A stretch of 64,000 nt of DNA, from positions 755,501 through 819,500 of the forward strand of contig CAJZBQ010000058.1 in the NCBI GenBank assembly GCA_914767885.1, written 5' to 3'. This stretch comes from Blepharisma stoltei (taxonomy: Eukaryota; Ciliophora; Heterotrichea; Heterotrichida; Blepharismidae). Under the pieces are notes generated by a model that saw only the letters and a list, made by a program, of their open reading frames with translations, was not told the DNA's origin and made no database searches. Positions 53,905 to 64,000 of the stretch are shown in pieces. Within the stretch, counting starts at the first letter, position 1, and every line of letters begins with the position of its first letter. A program made the position numbers and the translations under genes.

Positions 53905-55008
53905 CTATTCAATAAGATCTAACAAATTATCAGGGTCTTGGTCTCTGATGCTAGCTTCTGTCGCTCCGTCAAATTCTCTTTCAAACTTCAAAAGTTCTTC
54001 GTTATGCACGCGTTTTCCCTCAACCTGCCTTATATTAGTTACATCTTCTACCTCCATCATTTGAAAGTTCAAATTCAGCTCAAAAAAGTCAGCAGGATTT
54101 TCATCAGGGCCAGCAATCATACTTGCTAGACTATTCAGCTCATGCTTGGCTATTTCCACCCTTGTTTTATCAGGAGCGCTCACATATCGCCTAGCAGGAG
54201 CCGGAGCTGGCGCTTTTTGCTCTTCTGGAGGAAGCGGAGCGAAGGGCTTATCAGTGGCATATAAATTAAAGCCAAGTGTTGTTGAATTTTCAGTGTATCT
54301 TGACTCATATCTTGCAGCGATAAATCCGTCACTTTTGGATAAAATCCTGGTATATTCCCTGACGACTTCTCCAGTTTGTAAAAACCGTCTGATTTTGCCA
54401 GGCGTTTCACATATGGGACAAGCTTCTGATGTTGTGATTTTTATAGTGCCATCCTGTAGCTGAATTCCTCGGCTCAGCAATAATGTAACTTTTGCGTACT
54501 TATTTTGGAAGAATTTCAATAAAGTCTGCCTAATTCTTGCCATTGTGGCTGAGCTCATCCCTAAATATCTTTCCTTAACCCTATTAATAACCTTTGTAAT
54601 TATCAATTGAGCTTCATTGCCAGGGATCAGTGCTAAGAGTTCTTTTAAATGGTTAAGAGTCACCTGTAAGATTTCTTCAGGGTATTTTACACAGAGGAAT
54701 TGCATTTTGACACCCATCACCATAAGGTCGAACAGCTTATTCATTGAAGAAGTCTGAAGCTTCATAATGGAAGAATGCGCTAGCTTATCAAACGTCTGAC
54801 GAGTTGAAATCATTGTATAGAGAGGCTGAGGACGCATCATTTCATCTATAAATGCATCAGAAAATAGGTGCTTTATCACGTCAACTCTAACCTTGTCAGC
54901 TTTATCATTAGGAATCTGCTGGGCGTTAAGTCTTTGGTTGAGGATATACATCATTTCGCCACCTAGATTGATCATGAGGAAAGGAAGTGCTAAGTTTGTT
55001 CCTGCCAT
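53905..55008 (-). CDS. OSCP1: OSCP1 family protein
   Basis: 367 residues, uninterrupted, ATG 55008 to TAA 53905. Conserved OSCP1 blocks: LPFLMINLGGEMMYILNQRL at the N-terminus, FDKLAHSSIMKLQTSSMNKL, MVMGVKMQFL, IRQTLLKFFQNKYAKV. OSCP1 proteins are widespread in ciliated eukaryotes and were first described as modulators of organic-solute carriers; later work links them to cilia. No UGA in the frame. The C-terminal 130 residues are more divergent and contain a Pro/Ala-rich linker. Confidence 0.9.
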   Translation of the reverse strand: MAGTNLALPFLMINLGGEMMYILNQRLNAQQIPNDKADKVRVDVIKHLFSDAFIDEMMRPQPLYTMISTRQTFDKLAHSSIMKLQTSSMNKLFDLMVMGVKMQFLCVKYPEEILQVTLNHLKELLALIPGNEAQLIITKVINRVKERYLGMSSATMARIRQTLLKFFQNKYAKVTLLLSRGIQLQDGTIKITTSEACPICETPGKIRRFLQTGEVVREYTRILSKSDGFIAARYESRYTENSTTLGFNLYATDKPFAPLPPEEQKAPAPAPARRYVSAPDKTRVEIAKHELNSLASMIAGPDENPADFFELNLNFQMMEVEDVTNIRQVEGKRVHNEELLKFEREFDGATEASIRDQDPDNLLDLIE

Positions 55009-55214
55009 TTAATATTTACTTTAAGATAATCTTAATTTTTTATAGAGATTATATAGACTTAGTAAAAGTTTAGCTTAGCTATTCTTATTATATAAATAAT
55101 TTAAGCAAAAGGAATAATAAATAAGAATATATTAATATGAATAAAATCGCAAAACTTTTTTATTTTTGATTAAAATGATTTTTAGTATGTTAGCATTTTA
55201 AAATTTAATTTTAG

Positions 55215-56589
55215 TTATTTTTTAGTCTTCAATTTATTTAAGCTTGTTCTCAATTGGCTTGGCTGATTTTTTGCAGCTTTGCTTTTAGCAACTTCGAGCC
55301 TCCATGCATTTATTATAATTCCTAGCACAAAATCCTTGGAAAATGTAAATTTCCTTTCATTTAATATGAAATTGCCAAATCCTTTATAAACTGCTTTTAT
55401 GGGCTTGGATTTAATTACTTTTTTAGCTGCTGCCTTATTTTTAAAATTTTCTAATAAAACTTTCATAGTCTCTAGCGATGATCCTTTTGTAATAGAAACT
55501 TGAGAGTTTTGAGCATTATGCACAGGCTCAGGTGCAGGTGGTAAAACTGAGTCTCTTATTGGAGAAATTTTTCCAAATTGATCTAGAATAGTATTTTTGC
55601 CACTTTCATTCTCAGTCGGGGAGAAATTATTGATAGCTTCAAGGCTTGATATTCTTTTATGAATAGCCTCTTTTTGGATTTTAAGCTGGGATATTGGCTC
55701 ATCTACCTTTCTTAAATCAATGTCTAATTTAATTCTTTTTTTTGGCTTGGCAAGTGAAACAGTTACAGTTGCTACTTCATTTAAAATTGATTGCTCTGTT
55801 TGTATAAATTCATCTAGCTCTACATGATCAGGTGGATTCTTATTTTCACTGGGCAAAGTTTTGCTGCTTCTTAGCATTGCTTCTTCTTTCTTATTTTCTG
55901 TTTTTATTGGTAAGCGAAAAGTTTTAATAGGCTTTAATGACTGCCTTGGTGACATAAAAAATTTTTGACTTGGACTTCCTGACTCACTTCGGCTTCTGCT
56001 AGAAAACGAAAGTTTTCGTGATTTCCTGCCAGGCTTATCTGTGTCTGATTTTGGTGATAAGCTTGTAGTCCTCATAGAGTCACTTAATTTCAGTGTTTCG
56101 AGAGCTTCTTTGATATTTAAATCAAGCACCATACTGGACCCTGAATCATTTAAACTGGATCTTGATATATCAGCAGATCTTTTGATTTTTTTGACTACTA
56201 CTTGTGAATCTTTTTTATCTGAAATATTGAATTCAACACTGTACTTTGCTTGGCATCGCGGAATAATCTGTAAAAAAAATGATCGGACTCTTTCTGAAAT
56301 TGAGCCTTTAGACGAAATAATAGCAATTTCCTTGAGCGCTTTTTCAAAATCTTCGAAGCTAAAGGATATTTTTGATATAGAAATAGTATTACTGATTCTT
56401 GATAATACAGCTCGAAGCTCTGCAATTGATATTAAATCCTATATAAAAATGTACCGGGCAAATTCTTGCAATTTTGCAGAATTTCTGAAACTCTAGCACA
56501 GGCAGTTTTTTATCATGCCCAAGGTGCTTTTTGAAGATGCTGTGAAAAGTTCTTTTGTTGATTTCAAATAGAGTAAAATTTTGATCCAT
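55215..56589 (-). CDS. Unknown protein with EF-hand-like N-terminus (about 452 aa), one 16-nt intron
   Basis: Starts ATG 56589. Residues 1-110 are helical and resemble a degenerate EF-hand pair (NKRTFHSIFKKHLGHDKKLP...FEDFEKALKEIAII). A 16-nt intron GTACATTTTTATATAG (56439-56454) joins ARICP to DLISIAELRAV; its removal is required for the frame. The middle is Ser/Lys-rich and disordered; the C-terminal part (FGNFILNERKFTFSKDFVLGIIINAWRLEV) is a conserved-looking helix-rich module. No family recognised. The total is a multiple of 3 after splicing. Confidence 0.75.
56439..56454 (-). other. 16-nt spliceosomal intron
   Basis: GTACATTTTTATATAG on the minus strand. Splicing changes the frame from an early stop to 340 further codons, so this intron is directly supported by frame. 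Confidence 0.85.
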
Positions 56590-56604
56590 ATTATTTTAAT
56601 AAAT

Positions 56605-59211
56605 TTATTTAGGCTCTTGTGGTACAAAACCAAATGGCAAATCAATATGTTGGAAAGGCCTGCCGAGGTCTTTGTATCTTTGTATGCGAAACTTACTGAC
56701 AGGGCTAGGTGACAAAAATTTCGGATCTAGAAAAGGTGCTGGCACGATAGATTTAGGTGAAGCAATAGGCTGCAAAGATCGGCCTCGTAGATTAAGATAG
56801 CGATGCTTAGGCGGCTCTGTAGGAGGTGGCTTCATTGCAATAACTGGAAGTCTTGGTCTTTTTTTCTCAGCTTTAGAGCTATCCATAGACAATGGCGGGA
56901 AAATTGATGACATTGAATCTTCTTCTTTGTCATCTAATTTCGGTCTATGCAGCAAATTTTTCTTTTTGAACTTTTTCTTGCTTCCTCTCTCGTGGGAAGT
57001 TCCACTATTATCTGATAAATATGATACACTGGAGTCCTGTATAAACGGAATGCTTGATTCATTTGAAATGTTTAATTCTTTTTTTATCAAATTTTGATGG
57101 TTGTTTATTTCCAAAAAATTATTATTTGACGAAAAATCTGACTGAATCCCTGATAAATTAATTTCTTCTGATGCATTTTTCTCAGAAAATGATTTTTCTT
57201 GTAAGAGTTCACTGAGTTCAAGCACGCTTTCTTTTTTAATCACTTCAATTTTTTCTTCGTCTCTGTTTTTAAATGTGAGGGTCCCTGATAAATTTAGGGT
57301 ATCGTTAATGTCGTTTTTTACGTAGCTTGCTTGTAGAAAGCTGCCGAGTGAAGTTTCATCAACGCTTTGGTCAGTGTTTCCGATTGGGCTTGGCTTTTCA
57401 GGAAAACCTTGGTCTGAGCGGCTTATGTCTAATAAATCGTCGAGGCAGACATCATTTCCTTCAGGGACTTCGTTTTCAATTAATGTCATTACAAATCTTT
57501 CTTGTTCTTCGACGCTTAAGATATTTTCTGGGAAAATATTTTGCACATGCCTATTGAGAAAAATGGGTAATTTTGGTTAAATTGATATAAAAGATTTCTT
57601 GCAGAAAAAGTGTATTGGCATGTTTTTTAAAGTTTAGAGTATCTATAGAGAGAATAGCTTTTCCATTAAATACTATCCCAGCTTGTGGAGTAACTTCTGA
57701 GGTATTTTCATATATAGGTTTATTTACATCTCCACAAGTTTTACCATATTTTGGCTCTATCAACAAGCTGCTATCTCTTGATTTTAGCCCAGTCAATAAA
57801 TTTGTGAATTTCAGAGACTCAGCATTAGATAAAGATTTCATTGAAATAGGCAAGCTTTCAATAAACCCTTCATCTAAACCTAGTTTTAGAGATCCGTCTT
57901 CTATATCATGGTGTCGAAAATTGTAGAGTTTTGATCTCAAATCAAGCAAAATTAAATATCAGCTCGAGACTGCATGGCTGGGAGATCCGAGCTGAGACAC
58001 CGCTTAGATATATTTTACAAGGTTTTTCCAGTTCAGAAATTGACAGCGAAGTTAGGTACGCAATTTTATGCCGCTTTGGAGACTAGCCCAAGCCCACTTT
58101 CAGGTTTGGATTTTTACCTCTAATTTTGGAGTTGGAAAGGGAAGGCTCAGTAAGGTCTGCGGACAATATAGCGTGAAACTGGAGTTACGCCCAGCTACAA
58201 ACTTTTCCCTTTTGCAGACTTCTGCTAAGATTCCATTTTCTGTATGGAAATCCCAAGCAGCAGATGAAGAAGTCCATAGTCTGCCCACTCAACACTTGTA
58301 AGGCAGGAGAAAGAGCAAAGACTTCGGATGTGCCATGGCTTCAAGGGCAAGAATGTGTCGATCCTTTCTCGTTGGGAGTCTTCCTAATTCAAACCCAGGT
58401 TGGCTGACAGCGTCACAAAGTGGATGAACCGCTTTATAGGTCTTGGTAACAGCAGTGCCAATCTAAAAGATTATGATTAAGAACTCAAATCATGCAATTT
58501 GTTATAAAAAATTAATCCTGACCCTTCCAGCCTACTAGGTGGCCCTGAGCTGTCTTCTGAATCTACATTCATATCCCAATTTTCATCTCTACTCGCTTCC
58601 AGCTTTGTAATTTTAATTTCTTTTGCAACCCTTTCTTCCCCCAGGGCAATTCGTCCTTCCTCTTCAAGCTCCTCCGGGCTAAAAAGATCCTGCAAAATAT
58701 TTCCCAAAACAGGAACTTTTTTTCATTTCAGCTTATAATGAAATATAATTTCATCTAAATCATGGTCAATTTCTTTAAGTTTTTCTTGCAAATCTGAATG
58801 GATTTTCGACTTCAGCTCTTCAGATTCTTTAAGCCTCTTTTCAAGCTCATTAATCTTCAGCTGATACTCGTCTTCTATTTGAGCAATTTGATCAATTAAC
58901 TGCTGTTCATTCTGATTTTTCGCATAATTAATCCTAGGCGACGGGGTTTTTACATGGCTTGTTCGGATTTTTGCTTCAAATGCGTCTTCCCAGCCTGAAA
59001 TTAAATTTAAAATTTCTTCTTTGAGATTTTCAATAGTTTCTTTAGAAGATACTTCGGCTTGGAGCTTATCAAGGGTAGAAAAAATTGTTTGGGCCTGTAA
59101 GTTGAGCTCTTCCATAGTATCATAAGGAGAAAAAGGGGCAGATTCAAATACAGGGGTAGAAAACTTAGGTGGCGTGAATTCTAAACGTAACTTTGGGATT
59201 TCCATTTTCAT
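56605..59211 (-). CDS. Unknown coiled-coil/disordered protein (about 665 aa) split by a GC-rich insert
   Basis: Two apparent genes are one. The N-terminal part (ATG 59211) has a coiled coil (EDEYQLKINELEKRLKESEE) and, through UGA=Trp, continues to GSGLIFYNKLHDL. The C-terminal part resumes RSKLYNFRHHDIEDGSLKLG. Between them is a 548-bp insert with a 9-bp duplication. A second small interruption lies at 57554-57614. The rest is Ser/Pro/Glu-rich with a basic C-terminus ending DLPFGFVPQEPK. No family recognised. Corrected length is a multiple of 3. Confidence 0.75.
57554..57614. mobile_element. Probable short IES, 61 bp (or 34 bp), TA-flanked
   Basis: The frame changes here. TA at 57552 and 57613 (61 bp) joins KHAN to RHVQNIF; TA at 57552 and 57586 (34 bp) would also fit. 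61 bp is preferred because other short IESs here cluster near 60 bp. Confidence 0.5.
57945..58492. mobile_element. GC-rich insert, 548 bp, 9-bp duplication
   Basis: CTCAAATCA at 57936-57944 and 58484-58492; this duplication contains no TA. Internal block GGAGTTGGAAAGGGAAGGCT near 58128 is similar to the reverse complement of 3530-3580 (GAAGTTGGAAAGGGACAGCT), so it is related to the GC-rich part of the channel IES. Removal reunites two reading frames into KLHDL-RSKLYNF. Confidence 0.82.
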
Positions 59212-59270
59212 TGAAATTTAAAGTATTTTTGTAAATAGATAATGAAGGATTCATAATTTAAATATAAAAC

Positions 59271-60317
59271 ATGGGCTGCAATAATATTAAATGCTCAGAT
59301 CCTAACGAACTTAATTTCACTTGTACCCTAAATGGCACACAAACACTGGTTTCAAGCTTAAATGTATCTAATGGCTCAACAAAGCCATCACTTAGTACTG
59401 AAGTTAAAGCGAAGTTTATGTTTGAGACATCAACTGATAAGTTTCATAAAGTCAAAACACTGGCAAATTTATATTTACAAAAATATAATAACTTTCTAAA
59501 ACTCCAAGAAATTATTGGAATATGAGAAATCGAGGTCTATGACAAATTACGAAATTCAATGGTTAATCCCGGGGATTTAAATTTAAAAGTTGAAATCGAC
59601 AGTCAAGAAAATCAATTTATAATCATAATTGAAGCTGATGGTTTACGCAAATTCGACCCTATCAAAAGCTTTTGCTTTGAAGTAGAAAGGTTTGACAACG
59701 AAATTTCATCAGCATTCAGCTATAAAAAGTTCCAAGAAAATGTAAATTTTCTGTCAAGTCTGTCTCCTTTGACAATAACATTTTATTTGTCATTAGGAGA
59801 AAAAGTTGATTGTGGAATTGGGGTGAATAAGCCTTTAGATAGAAAAAGCTTGACTGAATTTTTAAGTGACTCCAGTGAAAGGCTAAATATATCGAGATGG
59901 TGCTACTCAGCTGGGATGCCAATTCCTATCAGTGTTCAATTTTCATGCTTTACTCAGGAGAAAGGATGCACTTTTTATATATTTGATGGAGATAAGGATG
60001 GAAATTATTCAAGAGGATTTACATTATTTGAATATTTTGTAGGGCCTATTCCGGATGATATTAGAGAACTTTTAAGCTCAGCAGGAGGAGAAGAGGTAAA
60101 ATGCTCTCTTTCGTTTGAGAATAATGGCGTCAAAAGTTTAAGCATGGGGATTAAAAGGTTGCCGTCTATAAGATCTATTGAAATTGGAAAAGCGATTGGA
60201 GATGGATTTAATCCTGAAAGATGAAGTGCTTATGCATATTTATTGGGAAGTAATACTGAGATATCTATTAATCTGACACCAAATGGGCTAGTAATGAAGA
60301 GAATTGCTGATTTATAA
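59271..60317 (+). CDS. Unknown protein (348 aa)
   Basis: One UGA=Trp frame from ATG 59271 to TAA 60315-60317, no insertion. The N-terminus MGCNN is a possible N-myristoylation/palmitoylation signal. The sequence looks like a beta-rich domain (LNFTCTLNGTQTLVSSLNV, then LKVEIDSQENQFIIIIEADG), then alternating strands and helices with no repeat. I do not recognise the family. A divergent start lies only 59 bp from the minus-strand gene ending (5') at 59211, so the two share a very short promoter region. Confidence 0.7.
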
Positions 60318-60510
60318 ATATAAGGAAACCTGTTTTTAAATATATTAAAGGTATTATTAGCTTTTATTTAATATGTCAAATTTAAATTTTGCAAAGAAAT
60401 TATTTTTTCATTAATTCCTCCTAATTTTTCTAATTTTTTGAACATATCTGCTTTCTCAGTTTTATTTTGTTCTTTATAAACCTTTTTCTCGTGATCTTGG
60501 CTTTTATTTG
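60304..60510. repeat. Segmental duplication, copy 1 (copy 2 at 63772-64000)
   Basis: DNA here matches 63772-64000 closely, including the noncoding TATAAATATAAGGAAACC stretch and the coiled-coil C-terminal codons. Copy 2 has a 20-25 bp insertion near 63865 relative to copy 1. Confidence 0.8.
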
Positions 60511-61360
60511 ATTTAATTCCCCAAGGTCAGCAGTGTTTTTACTGCTGACAATATATTTACAGCTCTTCAAATTATCAGTAATTTCATTATTGATCCATAT
60601 TTATAAAGTTCTAAATCCTCATGATCTCTAAAATCACTTACATGAATATATTGCGTAAATATGCTCGCCGTCATCATCAAAAAGTCAGGCTTTTGTTCAT
60701 ATATTGTGTCCTTTAGTTATAATTTCGTGTCTTTTGTGAGTCAAAATCTATAATACTTCCCATCAATACTGAGATCCATCGAGAGCATTCTACTACTATG
60801 CGTATAAATAATGACAGACTCCGATTTATTTACCAAATCTCATATCCTCACAGTCCCATCATCACTTCCTGAATATAGAACTGTTTCATCTGGCGAAAAC
60901 ATGAGTTTGCTGATTTTATCTGTGTGGCCTTTCAGTTGCTCGACCTCTTCAAATGTGCTGAGCTTGAATTTCCTTATTATTCCATCTTTACCTCCAGTAA
61001 GGACATATTCACTTTTTTTATAAATTGCTATTGTGTATAGGCCACCTCCTGGGAGCTGGACATCATTTATGCATTCTTTTGTGGAGGCGGTTAATTACTG
61101 CTAGTCTGCCTTCAACGTTAAAGATAATGAAATAAGCTTTATCTGAAGTGAGGTTTAAGCTGCATGCCTCTAAATAGAATTGGAATTTTAGTGGGATAAT
61201 ATTGATCGATATAGTGGATGACAGTTTGCATATCTTCATTGATGGTTGTAGAGTTTTTTTCAGAAAGGAGGGGTTAGATTTTTTGTAGGTCATGCTTAGA
61301 CCTGCTGGCTTGTTCTTTGAGATGCTAGTTAAGCTTGTGAAAAAAACAGAATTTTCTGCC
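60368..61360 (-). CDS. WD40-repeat/coiled-coil protein, fragmented
   Basis: WD repeats are clear at 60740-61060: LYTIAIYKKSEYVLTGGKDG then IIRKFKL, and GHTDKISKLMFSPDETVLYS followed by GSDDGTVRIWDL. An upstream WD-like piece (KAYFIIFNVEGRLAVINR) is in another frame, with the switch between about 61068 and 61104. Downstream, a coiled coil (KKVYKEQNKTEKADMFKKLE) ends at TAA 60368-60370 in a different frame from the WD part, which stops at 60717. At least two junctions (IES or intron) are unresolved and no ATG is seen at the 5' end. The C-terminus is duplicated at 63850-64000. Probably an axonemal WD-repeat protein. Confidence 0.6.
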
Positions 61361-61544
61361 AAACTTCAGATTTAAATAGAAAATATTAGTTTGCTTATAA
61401 CAATTGAGTTTAAAAAATGCTATATATTGCAATAAAATAAAAAATCTTTGTAAGATATATTAATATGCTTCTTTTTAATTAATATTTTAGCAGGTGGTTA
61501 TTGAAAATTAATGTTAAATGTCTAATAATATTTTATGACTAAAA

Positions 61545-62792
61545 ATGAGATTCGAAGATTTTAGACTATTGAGCATATTCTTTTCAACAATGCTCATCAA
61601 TCAAATTTACACAATTATTGCACCTTTCTACCCTCTGGTAGCCGAGAAAAAAGGAATCGCCCAATGGGTGGTTGGTTTAATTTTTACCGTGATGCCTTTG
61701 TCGGGCTGTCTAGTAGCATCCCATATTGGGAAAAACTTGTCCTATTTAGGAAGAAGAAACACATATACAGGAGGAATGCTCTTAGGTGGGATATCTCTAG
61801 CAATTTTGGCCTTCATCCCAGAGGTCACTAATGCAACATTTATCCTGATGAGCATTATCTCGAGGATATTGGGAGGCATCGGGATGATCTCGGTGTACAT
61901 AGCTGGTTTTGCAATCATTTCAAGTGACTATGGAGACAAGAGGGAAAGGAATATTTCCATTCTAGAAGCTTTTGCAGGGCTAGGACTTATAGTTGGCCTA
62001 TCATCCGGGACACTCTGCTATGCTTTGTTAGGGTTCACAGGAATTTTCCTGTTTTCTTCAACGCTGTTTTTCATGTTTACGCCTTTCTTGTGGTACACAT
62101 TGTCAGAATCTACAGAATCCCAAGAGGTGAAAGTAAACACAGCTTGTTGGAGTCTCCTAAAAAATAAAAATATTTTGCTAGATGTGCTGGTAGGGCTTTA
62201 TTCAAGCACGGCGTACAACTTTTTCGACCCAAGCCTAGGGCCTTATATGATCTCTTTAGGGTTCACAGAGCAAGATGTGGGGTACATTTTCATTATTGAG
62301 ACACTTGCGTATGCAGGTGGAAGCTTTGGGCTCGTCTTTTTGCTGTCACGAGCCAATAAGTTTTACTTGATGATTTTGAGCATGGTGATGATAATGCTAG
62401 GAGAAATAGTGCTTGGGCTGATAGGAGGATTTATGGATACAGTGCCACTCTGGATTCCAGTGCTTGGAATATGCTTAGCTTCCCTTGGAGCTTCGATTGG
62501 GTTTGTGACGCCTTTGCCTTCGATGCTTAATGAAGCTGATATGCTGCCTCATAAGGATATGGACATTAACCCTGATGCTCTGTCTGCACTTTTTACAATG
62601 GAGGTTACAATGGGAGAAATTATTGGACCGATGATGGCAGGAATTTTAGTGCAGTTTATAGGTTTTGAGCTAAGTTCCACATCAATTGCTATAATTGGTG
62701 CTATTTTAATCGTTATCTACGGAACTATGAGAAGAGCCAAATATTTGTTAATATCAAGTGAAGAAGATCTAAAGCATCCTTTACTAATATAA
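61545..62792 (+). CDS. Major facilitator superfamily transporter (SLC18/DHA1-like)
   Basis: 415 residues, about 12 membrane spans, uninterrupted. Loop 2-3 region GKNLSYLGRRNTY matches the MFS GxxxDxxGRRxxL signature loosely; TM4-5 has RILGGIGMISVYIAGFAII and TM5 motif GLGLIVGLSSGTLCYALLGF. The second half contains NEADMLP and MGEIIGPMMAGILV. By sequence style it resembles vesicular amine transporter-type MFS, but the substrate cannot be told. No UGA codon is used. It probably lies in a vacuolar or vesicle membrane. Confidence 0.85.
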   Translation: MRFEDFRLLSIFFSTMLINQIYTIIAPFYPLVAEKKGIAQWVVGLIFTVMPLSGCLVASHIGKNLSYLGRRNTYTGGMLLGGISLAILAFIPEVTNATFILMSIISRILGGIGMISVYIAGFAIISSDYGDKRERNISILEAFAGLGLIVGLSSGTLCYALLGFTGIFLFSSTLFFMFTPFLWYTLSESTESQEVKVNTACWSLLKNKNILLDVLVGLYSSTAYNFFDPSLGPYMISLGFTEQDVGYIFIIETLAYAGGSFGLVFLLSRANKFYLMILSMVMIMLGEIVLGLIGGFMDTVPLWIPVLGICLASLGASIGFVTPLPSMLNEADMLPHKDMDINPDALSALFTMEVTMGEIIGPMMAGILVQFIGFELSSTSIAIIGAILIVIYGTMRRAKYLLISSEEDLKHPLLI

Positions 62793-63088
62793 ATTACTAA
62801 ATAATTTATTATTTCATAAGAAAAAAGTAAAATTAAATAGAAAAATCTGGGTAGCACAGGACAGACCTTTCCAAAATCCATGCTACCTTTTAGATATGTC
62901 AAGATGCTCTACCCTTTTCAGCTGCATCTTATCAACACTTTAATAATAGTATTTTCCAATATATGAGTCTGTAAGAGTTAAGGCTATCAGGATTCCCTTT
63001 TCCTTTATAAATAAAAACAGTTTTGGTTTCATTTGCCTCTTCAAGGATCCCAAATCTCTTGAAGAAGTCGAAGATTTAGTTAACGGCT

Positions 63089-63559
63089 TCACAACAATAT
63101 CTTTGCATTTCTTGATAGCCTCATATGTTCAAGTGCATGCTCTTCACTATCGAATTGAGCATATACAACATATCGTGATTTAGGGTTGAAAGGTAAAACA
63201 ACATTCTCTCCTTCTGATTCAATTGCATGCACTATCTCAATCTCACCAACCTTAGCATATTGATCCAGCACCTGTATTAGAACATCAACAGGCATACCAG
63301 CTGGCAGTGTAAATGAAATCATGTATCTCAAGTAGTTTATATCTCCTGTCATTATATACTGGACAGCAGGGGCATGGATTCTTCTATCTTGTGTACTGAA
63401 GGTTATATATACTATTTTTAACAATTCCTCCTGCGCTAGGACTGAGCAAAAGGTCATGACAGAATCTCCAAACAACAGCTTCTTGCTCTTCACAATTACT
63501 TGCTGACTTTATTGCTGTTTTAGGGCCTTCATATGATCAATATAGATGGCATCTTTCAT
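63089..63559 (-). CDS. Unknown protein, frame contains an internal TAA
   Basis: From ATG 63557-63559 the frame reads MKDAIYIDHMKALKQQ, meets TAA at 63509-63511 and continues SQQVIVKSKKLLFGDSVMTF to TAA 63089. The longer 3' part (IHAPAVQYIMTGDINYL, KSRYVVYAQFDSEEHALEHM) looks like genuine protein. Another minus-strand frame at about 63540-63765 (IYWRVAWSLTDAESVVGIMD) also looks coding. This suggests one gene in several pieces joined by junctions I could not define. No family recognised. Confidence 0.45.
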
Positions 63560-63849
63560 TTTCTGTTAAGCCTTCTTAAAAATTTTGAGAGGTAAATTTT
63601 AATTGTGTTACACATGCAAGTTGTCTCAGTATGTACAGGTAAAAAATCAACTGGAGTCAAAAAACAAAATAATCTGCCATCATCCATAATTCCTACTACT
63701 GATTCTGCGTCAGTAAGTGACCAAGCGACTCGCCAGTAAATTGCTCCTCCTCCATTTTTTAAAAAGTTCGTTTTTTATAAATATAAGGGAACCCTACTTT
63801 TAAATATATATTTAAATGGTATTATTAACTTTTATTTAAAATGTTAAAT

Positions 63850-64000
63850 TTAACTTGATGGCTTCGTCTGCTCTTTTAAGCAATTTTGCAAAGAAACTAT
63901 TTTTTCATTAATTTCTCCTAATTTTTCTAATTTTTTGAGCATATCTGTTTTCTCAATTTTATTTTGTTCTTTATAAACCTTTTTCTCGTCGATCTTGGCT
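63850..64000 (-). CDS. C-terminus of a second coiled-coil paralogue (5' partial at window edge)
   Basis: The minus frame from the window edge reads AKIDEKKVYKEQNKIEKTDM then LKKLEKLGEINEKIVSLQN to TAA 63850-63852, a close paralogue of the C-terminus ending at 60368. The rest lies beyond the window. It differs in its last 11 residues (CLKEQTKPSS). Confidence 0.7.
   Translation of the reverse strand, partial: AKIDEKKVYKEQNKIEKTDMLKKLEKLGEINEKIVSLQNCLKEQTKPSS

Noticed and set aside
1-64000. CRISPR array, rRNA or tRNA genes, or a transposase gene
   Set aside because: No regularly spaced short direct repeats, no rRNA core motifs, no cloverleaf I could support, and no DDE/reverse-transcriptase motifs in any frame I read.

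Overview
The window looks like germline (micronuclear) DNA of a heterotrich ciliate close to Blepharisma. UGA is read as tryptophan throughout: it falls inside conserved motifs of many genes, and frames close only at TAA or TAG. Intergenic DNA is very AT-rich. Spliceosomal introns are tiny (15-17 nt, GTA...TAG). Most genes are interrupted by DNA that must be removed before they can be read. I interpret these insertions as internal eliminated sequences (IESs). Removing one from a coding sequence, with one copy of its flanking direct repeat, usually restores a single frame and a recognisable domain.

Layout. 1-1703: a purple-acid-phosphatase-like membrane protein (5' end off window). 1741-7526: a four-domain voltage-gated Ca2+ channel with four insertions. 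7794-9453: unknown basic protein. 9983-19519: a giant LamG/Cys-rich/REJ polycystin-like receptor with eight insertions. 19709-20365: unknown coiled coil. 20838-21912(-): CTU2. 22350-25589: two tandem cAMP-receptor-like 7TM receptors. 26467-30473(-): a small acidic protein, a LITAF-domain protein and an EF-hand coiled-coil protein. 30507-34190: an aspzincin-like protease, a Rab GTPase and a UCH deubiquitinase. 34209-35679(-): coiled coil. 36436-37759: cyclin. 37784-40638(-): a RING-H2 protein and a Cys-rich protein. 40742-41094: small protein. 42227-59211, nearly all minus: ferlin, NEMF/Rqc2, IleRS, OSCP1 and two cytoskeleton-like unknowns. 59271-64000: unknown protein, WD40/coiled-coil protein, MFS transporter, and a paralogue of the WD40 C-terminus.

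The insertions fall into classes. (A) MITEs with TIR CTCCCCCCTCCGTGAGCGAAC, about 240-390 bp. (B) MITEs with TIR CTCCCCCCTTTAAATTGGAA. Both are flanked by a 3-bp direct repeat of form TNA (TTA, TGA, TCA or TAA). (C) Palindromic elements starting TATAG. (D) One element with long inverted repeats of about 190 bp. (E) Short TA-flanked IESs of about 55-110 bp. (F) GC-rich SINE/LINE-like inserts flanked by 9-10 bp target-site duplications that disappear cleanly from reading frames although two of the four duplications contain no TA.

There is no operon logic. The genes are ordinary cellular ones (translation quality control, tRNA thiolation, Ca2+ signalling, cilium/cytoskeleton, cell cycle). The unusual biology is the density and precision of the insertions and what they imply about the excision machinery. 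No transposase, rRNA or tRNA gene was recognised.
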